This document shows positions 26,155 to 33,559 of a DNA stretch of 64,000 nt, one piece after another. Position 1 is the first letter of the stretch, and each line of letters opens with the position of its first letter. The notes beneath the pieces are model-generated. The model did not search any database and was not told the origin of the DNA. It saw only the letters and a list, made by a program, of their open reading frames with translations. Origin of the DNA: Clostridiales bacterium (GTDB taxonomy: Bacteria > Bacillota > Clostridia > Christensenellales > CAG-314); assembly GCA_022508375.1 (NCBI GenBank), contig JAFLVJ010000003.1, forward strand, positions 1 to 64,000, read 5' to 3'. Made by a program: the position numbers and the translations under genes.

Positions 26155-27108
26155 TTATTTTTTGCTTTTACTTGCCTTGCCTGTCATGCGAACTACGTTG
26201 TGAGATATCTTTTTGTTTTTGAAAATAACTATCAACACGTACGCAGCAAAAAGCAACGCACAGGTGCTAAGCAGTATCACGTACATTGACCAAAGGGGCA
26301 TTTGTGTACTACCGACGTAAATGTGACCGTCAAAGCCATCAAGAAGGGCTTTTTGTCCTTCATCGGGAAGTCCCATTTCCGCTAACTTCTCAACGTAACC
26401 GCTCATGAAGTGCTTGCGCAACATTCCTACGCTGTAGGTGCCCGGCAGAACACATATCATGTTACGCATACCTTCGGCAAACTGCGACAACGGCATATAT
26501 GCGCCACAGATAAATCCGTACATACTGGAAACAAGCGTAGATAATGCGGACAATCCGCCCTGTGTGGAAATGAAGCTTTCGATAACTCCCGACAATAACG
26601 TACCAAACAAAACAGCACATATCATATCAACGAGTATCATCAAGAAGTCAAGGAAAGGTATGTACCAACCCACTATTGCAAGGTATATTGATCCTACTGC
26701 AAGTACGCACAACATCACCAATAGTGTTACGATAAAGTTTGCAATGAAGTAACTAATAGACACCGTCGTTCCCTTGACAGGTGATACGGCTAAATCACAA
26801 ATAGGACCTTCAATCTTGTCCTGAATCATAACGGCGTTGGAGCAGATAGCAACCGTTACTGCGCTTACCGATATTATTGAGGACAGCAACCAGGAGCCTG
26901 CCAGTCCGTTTATTATGTCATCGCTTGCGGTAAACTGAGCAGCTTCAAATATTTGCTCAAATGAACTTATGTACACACCGCGTAAAAAGGTTACGAACAG
27001 CACAAGCAGTATCATTGGTGTCATGAGAGATACGAAAAACAAAAATTTATCCTTGAAGTAACACTTCATATTGCGCAATACCAGCGCGAAAAGTTTACGA
27101 ATTTCCAT
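26155..27108 (-). CDS. ABC-2 type exporter permease
   Basis: A 317-residue membrane protein with the ABC-2 layout. A basic N-terminus (FALVLRNMKCYFKDK) precedes the first helix, then a large external loop, a block of four helices (about 65-220, with SAVTVAICSNAVMIQDKIEG in between), a second external loop and a final helix followed by a Lys-rich tail. With the ATPase encoded 1 nt upstream it should form a homodimeric or heteromeric exporter, probably of drugs, peptides or lipids. The third gene of the unit is a TetR regulator, which suggests induction by a toxic compound. The substrate cannot be read from sequence. Confidence 0.88.
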   Translation of the reverse strand: MEIRKLFALVLRNMKCYFKDKFLFFVSLMTPMILLVLFVTFLRGVYISSFEQIFEAAQFTASDDIINGLAGSWLLSSIISVSAVTVAICSNAVMIQDKIEGPICDLAVSPVKGTTVSISYFIANFIVTLLVMLCVLAVGSIYLAIVGWYIPFLDFLMILVDMICAVLFGTLLSGVIESFISTQGGLSALSTLVSSMYGFICGAYMPLSQFAEGMRNMICVLPGTYSVGMLRKHFMSGYVEKLAEMGLPDEGQKALLDGFDGHIYVGSTQMPLWSMYVILLSTCALLFAAYVLIVIFKNKKISHNVVRMTGKASKSKK

Positions 27109-27109
27109 A

Positions 27110-28018
27110 CTAAACCTCTTTAATGCTTTTACCTGTAACCTTTAAGAACACTACATCCATATTTCCCTTAAGAACTTCGAAGTCGGTAAAAATCTGCGGA
27201 TATTTATGTATATAATCCACCACGTTGGCTGTATTGTCTATTTCTACTTCCAAAAAGTCACGCTCACGTTTCAACGGGAAACCAATTTCACTAAATATCT
27301 TTTCCGCCTTATCAAGTTGCGTGTAAAAACGTATAAAGTCACTGGCGTATTGCGTTTTCAACTCATGCGGGGTACCTTCGGCAACCTTTTTACCGCCGTC
27401 GAGAATTACCACGTAGTCGGCAACCGCTGCTTCTTCCATGTAGTGCGTTGTTAAAAATACCGTCAGTCCACGTTCGTGGCGAAGTTGCTCAATAACGTTC
27501 CACACCGTTTGACGCGTTTGCGGATCCAGCCCCGTTGTGGGCTCGTCGAGAATGAGCAAATCGGGATTGTGCAATAGCGCTCGTGCTATGTCCACACGTC
27601 GCTTTTGCCCACCGCTCAGTTTTGTTAACGGGCGTTTGAGGATATCTCTCAACCCCAAAAGCTTGTCCAGTTCATCAAGTCGCATTTCGAATTGTTTACC
27701 GAAAATGCCATACAATGCAGCACGGCTCTTGAGATTGTCATAGGCGGACAAACGCTTGTCCAATACCGAACTTTGAAATACAATACCTATCTTCGACTTA
27801 ATTACATCGGGATGAGTATCTATATTTTGACCGCATACATAAACCGTCCCGTCATCTTTACTTAGTATTCCGCTGATAATATTTATCGTAGTAGATTTGC
27901 CTGCGCCGTTAACTCCCAAAAAAGCAAACAGTTCCCCTTCCCGTACGGAAAAAGATAAACCGTCCACCGCTTTTACGTCTTTGAAAGATTTGCGCAGATT
28001 GTTAATTTCTATAATCAT
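27110..28018 (-). CDS. ABC exporter ATP-binding protein
   Basis: A 302-residue ABC ATPase of the drug-export (DrrA/NatA-like) class. Walker A GVNGAGKST (about residues 35-43), Q-loop VFQSSVLD, signature LSGGQKRRVDIARAL (about 132), Walker B LLILDEPTTGLDP, and switch histidine TTHYMEEA are all intact, so it should hydrolyse ATP. A C-terminal domain of about 80 residues (IRFYTQLDKAEKIF) is typical of this class. The gene lies 7 bp after the TetR gene and 1 bp before the permease, so the three form one operon driven from the palindrome-bearing promoter at 28630-28658. Confidence 0.95.
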   Translation of the reverse strand: MIIEINNLRKSFKDVKAVDGLSFSVREGELFAFLGVNGAGKSTTINIISGILSKDDGTVYVCGQNIDTHPDVIKSKIGIVFQSSVLDKRLSAYDNLKSRAALYGIFGKQFEMRLDELDKLLGLRDILKRPLTKLSGGQKRRVDIARALLHNPDLLILDEPTTGLDPQTRQTVWNVIEQLRHERGLTVFLTTHYMEEAAVADYVVILDGGKKVAEGTPHELKTQYASDFIRFYTQLDKAEKIFSEIGFPLKRERDFLEVEIDNTANVVDYIHKYPQIFTDFEVLKGNMDVVFLKVTGKSIKEV

Positions 28019-28025
28019 AGTTTTC

Positions 28026-28583
28026 TCACTTTTCCTTTTTATATATAGACATAATACCCATAAAGATTTCGTTAAGTAGGTTGCTCACAGTATCCCAGTC
28101 CCAGTTCAGAAAACCCGTTGCATAGTTTGTGGCTATGCCATGAACATACACCCACATATGTGTGTGAATGGCAATCGCGGTGTCACGATCTATACCGTAC
28201 TGCGTCGCACGTTCGGCTTCACGCTCAAAAACCTTTTCCATTTCGTTGGAAGTTTCATTTGAGCGGTCGCGCATGAACAGATACTTGAAATACTGCGGTT
28301 GTTCCTTAGCAAAGCGTATATACGCCATACCACTCGCCTTGTACTCGGGATATTTGTTACTTGCTATCTCCTCGGAAATGTAGCGATTGTAGCACTCAAC
28401 TATTTGTCCGAATATTACGCGCTTGAGTTCGTCCGCATTTTTAAACGACAGATAAATGGGCTGCGTTGAACAGTTGCACCGCTTTGCTAACTCACGCATA
28501 TTGAGCCCTTCCATACCTACATCAGCCACAAGCTCGCATGCCACTTGCACTATGTAATCCCGTGAAATTATTTTCTTAGCCAT
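28026..28583 (-). CDS. TetR-family repressor of the downstream ABC exporter
   Basis: A 185-residue TetR-type regulator. Residues 7-53 carry the helix-turn-helix (DYIVQVACELVADVGMEGLN, then MRELAKRCNCSTQPIYLSFK, where IYLSFKN replaces the usual LYYHFKN). The C-terminal ligand domain has the YIRFAKEQPQYFKYLFM block and the WVYVHGIATNYATG helix seen in the WHG-type TetR C-domain. Start at the ATG 28583, preceded by AGGAG 5 nt upstream; the longer open frame upstream crosses the promoter and is not used. It is the first gene of an operon with the ABC ATPase and permease. Two adjacent 16-bp palindromes overlap the promoter, so it very likely represses its own operon until an exported ligand binds. 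Confidence 0.92.
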   Translation of the reverse strand: MAKKIISRDYIVQVACELVADVGMEGLNMRELAKRCNCSTQPIYLSFKNADELKRVIFGQIVECYNRYISEEIASNKYPEYKASGMAYIRFAKEQPQYFKYLFMRDRSNETSNEMEKVFEREAERATQYGIDRDTAIAIHTHMWVYVHGIATNYATGFLNWDWDTVSNLLNEIFMGIMSIYKKEK

Positions 28584-28600
28584 AATTTCTCCTAAAAATA

Positions 28601-28632
28601 AATAACAGCTGTTATTGATAACAACTGTTATT
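28601..28632. promoter_or_regulatory. Tandem 16-bp palindromic operators
   Basis: AATAACAGCTGTTATT (28601-28616) is a perfect palindrome. GATAACAACTGTTATT (28617-28632) follows directly and is a near-perfect one, so the same site occurs twice, 16 bp apart. The second site covers part of the -10 box and the first lies just past the transcription start. This is the classic position for a TetR-type repressor acting on its own operon. Confidence 0.8.
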
Positions 28633-28658
28633 TTACAGTATTGTACTTTAATTGTCAA
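28630..28658 (-). promoter_or_regulatory. Promoter of the TetR-ABC operon
   Basis: TTGACA (28653-28658), 17-bp spacer, TAAAAT (28630-28635) on the minus strand. The start would be near 28623, inside the operator pair. Confidence 0.8.
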
Positions 28659-28714
28659 GATATTAAAAAAAATAATGATAGGAAAATTATGTTTTTTTCG
28701 GTTTAAGTACTTGT

Positions 28715-28884
28715 TGAGGCGGTTAGAAGCGAGGTAGGCGAGGCGCACGCGTGGCGAGGGCAATGCCCGACCCCCAGCGTATTTCGAAGAAATCGCGTGC
28801 TTGCATGACGGGAGCGTACTAAGCGTACGTGACCGAAGGCAAACGCAAGTGGAACAAAGCATACCGACGCTTATAACTGCCTCA
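28715..28884. repeat. Intergenic inverted-repeat element, copy A (TTAGAAGC subfamily)
   Basis: Ends TGAGGCGGTTAGAAGCG (left) and TGAGGCAGTTATAAGCG (right, reverse complement) are inverted repeats. The core GGGAGCGTACTAAGCGTACG then TGACCGAAG is shared with the other copies, and the element also carries CCCGACCCCCAGCG, shared with copy E. Its right tip supplies the TGA stop of the permease gene at 28882. Confidence 0.8.
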
Positions 28885-29676
28885 GCTACCTGTGGATTCG
28901 TAGCGCTTTTCTAAGGCACGCCAGATGACGATTGATATAGCGAACAGCGCGCAGGAAACCAACACTACCACCCCTGCAATGAGATATGGCGAATAGCTTT
29001 GAAACAGGAATATCTCGACAGGGTAGGAAATGATCAGCGCAAAGGGAAAAACAAAGGTTAGCATTCCCTTAATAAACTTGGGGTAAATGCTTATCGGGTA
29101 ACGCGTGTAACCGATAAAGTTATAGGCTACCTGCAACAGTTGCCCGCTACGCTTAAATTTGAATGCAAGCGAGGCAAATATAATCTTGAAGGACGTTATA
29201 ACCAATGCGCCGAACACGGTTGCAATAATCAATACGAACACAGCGCCGAAACTCCACGTAACATCTAACATGCTTCCGCATACCGCAAGCATTACTATGC
29301 CTACGATAAGCTCGCCCAAACCTTCCAGTTGGAACGTTTCGGCGATAACCTGAAACAAAACGGGCACAGGCTTGGTGAACATCCTGTCCAAGTCGCCGTT
29401 TCTCACCTTCCAATATGCCACGTTCCACAAGTCGTCTGTAAATATGTGGTCAAGCGCTACAGGCATCATGGAAAAGCCGTACAAAAAGCCCAATTCCACC
29501 ATTGTCCAACCTTGCAACGACGGAATGCTTTCCATTATCATCCAGATGGACAGTATTGACGCCACGTTGGTGAGGAAAAAGTTGAATATGGATATGAAAG
29601 TGTCTCTTTTGTACTCTAAACGTGTAATGATAGAGCGTTTAATGCAGGTAAAGTACAGTTTTATATATCTTAACAT
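28882..29676 (-). CDS. ABC-2 family permease (second exporter, subunit 2)
   Basis: A 264-residue membrane protein with about six helices, of the uncharacterised ABC-2 permease group that pairs with a second permease and the ATPase typified by GQKTQLWWD (COG3694 / COG4587 / COG4586 triad). The segment MFTKPVPVLFQVIAETFQLE after helix 2 is a good match to this group. The start at 29676 has only a distant GGAG (about 18 nt). Its TGA stop is the first three bases of repeat copy A, and copy D separates it from the partner permease. Substrate unknown. Confidence 0.85.
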   Translation of the reverse strand: MLRYIKLYFTCIKRSIITRLEYKRDTFISIFNFFLTNVASILSIWMIMESIPSLQGWTMVELGFLYGFSMMPVALDHIFTDDLWNVAYWKVRNGDLDRMFTKPVPVLFQVIAETFQLEGLGELIVGIVMLAVCGSMLDVTWSFGAVFVLIIATVFGALVITSFKIIFASLAFKFKRSGQLLQVAYNFIGYTRYPISIYPKFIKGMLTFVFPFALIISYPVEIFLFQSYSPYLIAGVVVLVSCALFAISIVIWRALEKRYESTGS

Positions 29677-29711
29677 ACTTAAATGATAATAATCTCCTTG
29701 TTACAAAACGC

Positions 29712-29840
29712 TTTTGAAAGTACAGTCGCGCGTCAGGTGGGCAACAGGTGACAATCTACACGCAGGGAGCGTACTAGGCGTACGTGACCAAGGTAGTTGA
29801 CACACGTAGCACGCATTACGCGATGAATGTGCTTTCAAAA
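29712..29840. repeat. Intergenic inverted-repeat element, copy D (GAAAGTGCAGTCG subfamily)
   Basis: TTTTGAAAGTACAGTCGCGC at the left and, reverse-complemented, TTTTGAAAGCACATTCATCG at the right. The core GGGAGCGTACTAGGCGTACG then TGACCAAGG has the stem CGTAC / GTACG. It lies between two permease genes, 2 bp after the stop of the gene at 29842. Confidence 0.85.
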
Positions 29841-29841
29841 A

Positions 29842-30666
29842 TTAACCTCCTTGTACCGTAACTTTTTTACTGGCTTGGCGGAAAAGCAACCATGCAATAA
29901 GTTCCATTACGCACAGCCAACCAAGGGACAGGGCAATGCACTTGAGCGCTGAAAGTAAATCCATCTTCATGATGAGTATCAATACCGGATTTTGACTGAT
30001 TCCCGCAAAAGGTGAATAGGATACGATGTCCTTGAACACTCCCGGGAAAAACGACAACGGAATTAACGTACCACCAAGAAAACTGAGAACAACATCCTTG
30101 ATTGCATTCATGCCCCAAGCTGCAGTTGTATAAAAGCACAGTACACCGCAAATGTAATTGATACAATCATACAGTAATACAGCAAACAACTGCGCCATCA
30201 CAAACAGTAACAAGTGAAGTAAAAACATCCAAACGGAAGTAATAACTATGTAACCGAGGACGCCAAATACAACGTACAGTATGGTGAATGCAGGCAATCC
30301 CAACAGCAACATGTTCATACTAAAACCGCCAAGTGTAGTAAATATGAACCGTACACGATATGATATAGGCTTGACAAAAGACATGGCAATTGTTCCGGTT
30401 TTTATATCTTGCGATATACTATACATTGTGTCACCGGCAAATGTCACGAAATTGAACACGTTAATAAACGCAGTGTACACCAGCATGTCATTGAGCGTAA
30501 AGCCGTTGATAATTTCGTCGGGAGAGTTCCTATATACGCCAATCCACAAAAAGAATACGCACAACACTTGCAGTGCGCTGACAATCAACCACCCGAAAAT
30601 ATTAAATTTGTACGCAAGCGTTTCCATTGCGCCCGCGCGGAAAAACGGTTTGTATCTTCTTAACAT
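29842..30666 (-). CDS. ABC-2 family permease (second exporter, subunit 1)
   Basis: A 274-residue membrane protein with about six helices. The N-terminus (RYKPFFRAGAMETLAYKFNI) is basic and amphipathic, the external loop holds YRNSPDEIINGFTLNDML, and SISQDIKTGTIAMSFVKPIS matches the cytoplasmic loop conserved in this permease pair. It is encoded 60 bp after the ATPase at 30727 and before the second permease, which gives an ATPase-permease-permease exporter. Repeat copy D begins right after its stop, so transcription of the last gene has to pass the repeat. Confidence 0.85.
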   Translation of the reverse strand: MLRRYKPFFRAGAMETLAYKFNIFGWLIVSALQVLCVFFLWIGVYRNSPDEIINGFTLNDMLVYTAFINVFNFVTFAGDTMYSISQDIKTGTIAMSFVKPISYRVRFIFTTLGGFSMNMLLLGLPAFTILYVVFGVLGYIVITSVWMFLLHLLLFVMAQLFAVLLYDCINYICGVLCFYTTAAWGMNAIKDVVLSFLGGTLIPLSFFPGVFKDIVSYSPFAGISQNPVLILIMKMDLLSALKCIALSLGWLCVMELIAWLLFRQASKKVTVQGG

Positions 30667-30726
30667 AAATTTATATTAGTTTGTTTGCATTAGTTTATCG
30701 TTTGAAAAAGTGTTTTGTTGCCGATA

Positions 30727-31716
30727 TCACTTGGATTCTTTTTCGTGCAAGATACTGCGCACTACATCCTCGATTGTGATTTCGGCAACCTTTAAGTCGC
30801 TACTCTTCAGCGTATGGAAAGCGTAATCCACTACCTGCTCCATTGCAATATCGTCGGCGTTAAACTTTATTAGCAAATTGCTGTCCTGCTGTTCGTAGCT
30901 CACCTTACCGTCATAGGTGTTTAACTCATCAGTTGAGTACTCTACCTTAGGGGTGACGGTTACCGTACGCAAATCGCCGAAACGGTGCTTGATTGTTTCG
31001 AGCGCTCCGTCGTAGATGATTCCGCCGTTTTCGATGATGACAATACGTGAACACAAATCCTCGATATCCTGCATGTCGTGGGTTGTGAGTATAACGGTTG
31101 TCTTGTACTTGGCGTTCATTACCTTGATTGCCTCGCGGATACGTTCCTTGACAAGCACGTCCAAGCCTATAGTGGGCTCGTCCAAAAACAGGATTCGCGG
31201 ATTGTGCAGCCATGCTGCTGCCAAGTCTGCGCGCATACGCTGTCCCAACGATAACGTGCGTACAGCCTGACTGAGAAACTCACGAATGCCTAGCGTATCG
31301 CACAAAAAGTCCATACGCTCCTTGTAATCCGCGTCGCTTATCTGATAAATTTCCTTTAGCACCTTGAAGCTTTCAATAAGAGGAATATCCCACCACAACT
31401 GCGTTTTCTGTCCAAACACAACGCCGATTTTTTGTGCTATCTTGCGTCTATTTTTGTACGGTTCAACGCCATCGACAAGCACCTTGCCCTCGGTTGGCGT
31501 AAGTATTCCGCACATCATCTTAATTGTCGTGGACTTGCCTGCACCGTTGGAACCTATGTAGCCTACAATTTCACCTTCGGCAATATCCAGGTTAATATGA
31601 TTTACGGCAACAATTTCCTCATATTTAGCGGAAAACAACGTCTTGAGCATGCCCAAGACGCCCTCTTGCCTTATCGGTTTTTTAAATATTTTCGTTAAAT
31701 TTTCTATATGTATCAT
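30727..31716 (-). CDS. ABC transporter ATPase (second exporter, COG4586-like)
   Basis: A 329-residue ATPase. Walker A is GSNGAGKST, followed by the group-specific VFGQKTQLWWDIP in place of the Q-loop region, signature LSLGQRMRADLAAAWL, Walker B ILFLDEPTIGLD, and switch histidine TTHDMQDIE. A C-terminal extension of about 90 residues (VTVTPKVEYSTDELNTYDGK) is normal for this class. All catalytic residues are present. It heads a three-gene unit with two membrane subunits and has its own promoter. Divergent from the small HTH genes at 31895 and 32287, which are candidate regulators by position only. Confidence 0.93.
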   Translation of the reverse strand: MIHIENLTKIFKKPIRQEGVLGMLKTLFSAKYEEIVAVNHINLDIAEGEIVGYIGSNGAGKSTTIKMMCGILTPTEGKVLVDGVEPYKNRRKIAQKIGVVFGQKTQLWWDIPLIESFKVLKEIYQISDADYKERMDFLCDTLGIREFLSQAVRTLSLGQRMRADLAAAWLHNPRILFLDEPTIGLDVLVKERIREAIKVMNAKYKTTVILTTHDMQDIEDLCSRIVIIENGGIIYDGALETIKHRFGDLRTVTVTPKVEYSTDELNTYDGKVSYEQQDSNLLIKFNADDIAMEQVVDYAFHTLKSSDLKVAEITIEDVVRSILHEKESK

Positions 31717-31753
31717 GTGATCCTCAAGTGGAACATTTGTTCGTTGTAATGAT

Positions 31754-31783
31754 ATTTTATTGCAATAACGCCACCATTGTCAA
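31754..31783 (-). promoter_or_regulatory. Promoter of the second ABC exporter operon
   Basis: TTGACA (31778-31783), 18-bp spacer, TAAAAT (31754-31759) on the minus strand, about 38 bp before the ATPase ATG. Confidence 0.65.
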
Positions 31784-31894
31784 GCAAATTGCCATTATTA
31801 CATTTGTTTGTATTTAATTTACAAGAGCGCTACTCAATGACTGCCGTAATAATTTGCCGCAATTTGCGCACATTAAAACAAAGGAGTGATCATG

Positions 31895-32104
31895 ATGACC
31901 GTAGCACAAATAGTAGGAGATAACTTAAGACAGGCACGTAGAGCCAAGGGACTCACGCAACAAAAAGTTGCCGAAGCAATGAATAAATACCAGTCGGATT
32001 ACAGCGATTACGAAAGGGGACTTATCCAACTGGACTACGACAAGATTGTATTTTTGTGCAAGATGTTTGATATTACGCCCAACGAGTTATTTTCTTTTGA
32101 CTGA
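31895..32104 (+). CDS. Small XRE-type HTH protein, copy 1
   Basis: A 69-residue protein that is nothing but a Cro/C1-type helix-turn-helix: IVGDNLRQARRAKGLTQQKV, a turn at AEAMNKYQSDYSDYERG, and the ending LCKMFDITPNELFSF. The ATG at 31895 was chosen over the GTG and ATG upstream because it aligns with copy 2 and sits 8 nt after AAGGAG. It faces away from the ABC operon and may regulate it or itself. Confidence 0.82.
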   Translation: MTVAQIVGDNLRQARRAKGLTQQKVAEAMNKYQSDYSDYERGLIQLDYDKIVFLCKMFDITPNELFSFD

Positions 32105-32258
32105 AATTAGGTGAATAGGTTTTTACAAATCGGTATTGACAGTCTCCCTGCCTCTGCCATTAACATGAGAGCCATTTAATAAGCACTAACTGATAATATC
32201 TAAAAGTAATTTTATAGGATTTATTCCTATATGTCAAGCGAAAAATAGGAAAAATTAC

Positions 32259-32264
32259 TATAAT
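32259..32264 (+). promoter_or_regulatory. -10 box of HTH copy 2, with nearby inverted repeats
   Basis: TATAAT at 32259-32264 with no good -35 box. Just upstream ATAGGA-TTTAT-TCCTAT forms an inverted repeat (about 32213-32230), and AAAAATAGGA repeats half of it. This is a likely operator for one of the small HTH proteins. Confidence 0.35.
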
Positions 32265-32286
32265 CTTACGCACAGGGGGCTTAGAT

Positions 32287-32499
32287 ATGACTATATCACA
32301 AATTGTAGGCGAAAATTTGAAACAAGCTCGAAAAGCTAAAGGGTTGACTCAAAAACAAGTGGCTGAAACGCTGAACAAATATCAACCCGATTACTGCGAA
32401 TACGAAACAGGACAAATCCAGCTTGACTACGAAAAAATCGTGTTGTTATGTAAACTGTTGGACATAACACCCAATGACCTATTTTCCATACACAAGTAA
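32287..32499 (+). CDS. Small XRE-type HTH protein, copy 2
   Basis: A 70-residue HTH-only protein, roughly two-thirds identical to copy 1 along its whole length: IVGENLKQARKAKGLTQKQV aligns with IVGDNLRQARRAKGLTQQKV, and both end LCK-x-x-DITPN-x-LFS. Recent tandem duplication is the simplest origin. The separating 180 bp carries its own -10 box and inverted repeat, so the two may be expressed separately and could form heterodimers. Terminates at the hairpin at 32506. Confidence 0.82.
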   Translation: MTISQIVGENLKQARKAKGLTQKQVAETLNKYQPDYCEYETGQIQLDYEKIVLLCKLLDITPNDLFSIHK

Positions 32500-32505
32500 T
32501 TCACA

Positions 32506-32533
32506 AAAATGCAGCGAAATATCGCTGCATTTT
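32506..32533. terminator. Bidirectional terminator between HTH copy 2 and smpB
   Basis: AAAATGCAGCG pairs with CGCTGCATTTT around AAATAT, with T runs on both strands. It serves the convergent HTH and smpB transcripts. Confidence 0.88.
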
Positions 32534-32574
32534 AATTATCAAATAAACTTGGCATCAATTTATTACGACACTTA

Positions 32575-33030
32575 TCACCGTCTCTCAGCATACTCTTTCA
32601 TTGTGCGCTGAAGATCGCGCTCGGCGTCTTTTTTGAGTAGTGACTCCTTCTTGTCATAGTCGCGCTTGCCCTTGACAAGACCCACTTCTACCTTGACAAG
32701 GCTGTCCTTGAAGTAAAGCTTTAGCGGAACTATCGAATAGCCCTTTTCCTTGACTTTACCCATCATACGCATGATTTCACGCTTGTGAGCAAGCAGTCTT
32801 CTGTCACGCCTCGACGCTACGTTGGAGTAGCTGCCTTTGTCGTAATTTTTGATATGACAGTTGAGCAATATCAAACTTCCATCCACAATTCGGCAATAGG
32901 AATCGGCAAGGTTAACTTCGCCCTTTCTTAGCGACTTGACCTCGCAACCTATAAGATTTATTCCGCATTCCAGTGACTCCACTACGTTGTAGTCGTGAAA
33001 TGCCTTTTTGTTTGTGGATATTAGTTTCAT
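32575..33030 (-). CDS. smpB: SsrA-binding protein SmpB
   Basis: A 151-residue protein of normal length with the family's landmarks: KAFHDYNVVESLECGINLIG, the EVKSLRKGEVNLADSYC core, CHIKNYDKGSY, and the basic C-terminal tail (GKRDYDKKESLLKKDAERDL). SmpB carries tmRNA to stalled ribosomes and the tail enters the empty mRNA channel. It is the last gene of the glycolysis-SecG-RNase R operon, a common order in Clostridia; RNase R, encoded two genes upstream, acts with tmRNA. The tmRNA gene itself, often next to smpB, was not found in this window. Confidence 0.97.
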   Translation of the reverse strand: MKLISTNKKAFHDYNVVESLECGINLIGCEVKSLRKGEVNLADSYCRIVDGSLILLNCHIKNYDKGSYSNVASRRDRRLLAHKREIMRMMGKVKEKGYSIVPLKLYFKDSLVKVEVGLVKGKRDYDKKESLLKKDAERDLQRTMKEYAERR

Positions 33031-33052
33031 AGTCTTTAATTAGCTATTTGTT

Positions 33053-33436
33053 TTACTTTTCGTCAATGACGTTGTTCTCGGCGTGATCGGAATCGGCGTC
33101 ATCTTTGGGCTGTTCCTCTTGGGAAAGAGTGGCTGCTGTCTTTTTGTTTCGGCGAACTTTCTTGACTGCGCCCACCGTAAGACATGCGTCCAAAATTACG
33201 TACGCCCAAAATAGTCCAATCCAAATAAGTGACGCAAGAGGTGGCCAAGCACTGTCCCTTATGATAACGTCGGTAATTACATAACCTATAACAGCAACGC
33301 CAAGCAATACCAATCCTACGATGTTTGTCTTGGTTTTGTTGCGCTGTTTTATGCTGCCGATTATGTCAAAGAGTATAAGTATTATTCCTATACCCGCAAA
33401 AATTCCGCCTATCCAAGGTAATACTTTTTCCCACAT
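33053..33436 (-). CDS. Small membrane protein between rnr and smpB
   Basis: A 127-residue protein with about three membrane helices (residues 8-28, 42-62 and 77-100) and an acidic, probably cytoplasmic tail (SQEEQPKDDADSDHAENN). The start is taken as the ATG at 33436 (MWEKVLPWIGG), behind a weak AAAGGCGG. A longer frame begins 21 residues earlier without a better ribosome site. Co-transcribed with rnr and smpB (spacing 60 and 22 bp). I do not recognise the family. Confidence 0.7.
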   Translation of the reverse strand: MWEKVLPWIGGIFAGIGIILILFDIIGSIKQRNKTKTNIVGLVLLGVAVIGYVITDVIIRDSAWPPLASLIWIGLFWAYVILDACLTVGAVKKVRRNKKTAATLSQEEQPKDDADSDHAENNVIDEK

Positions 33437-33559
33437 TTGTAAAACCGCCTTTTTGTGAGCTGCTACTTTCGGTAATAACCGAAAACTCACCAAGTACAAA
33501 TATAATATATATCTTAGGTAAACTTTTCGTCAACAGATATGAGGAAATTAAGTAATTTT

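Noticed and set aside
28583-28862. Long N-terminal extension of the TetR gene
   Set aside because: The upstream in-frame codons cross the promoter, operators and a repeat element; the ATG at 28583 has an SD at the right distance.
32105-32286. Possible tmRNA or other small RNA next to smpB
   Set aside because: No tRNA-like ends, no tag reading frame, and the direction and length do not fit.
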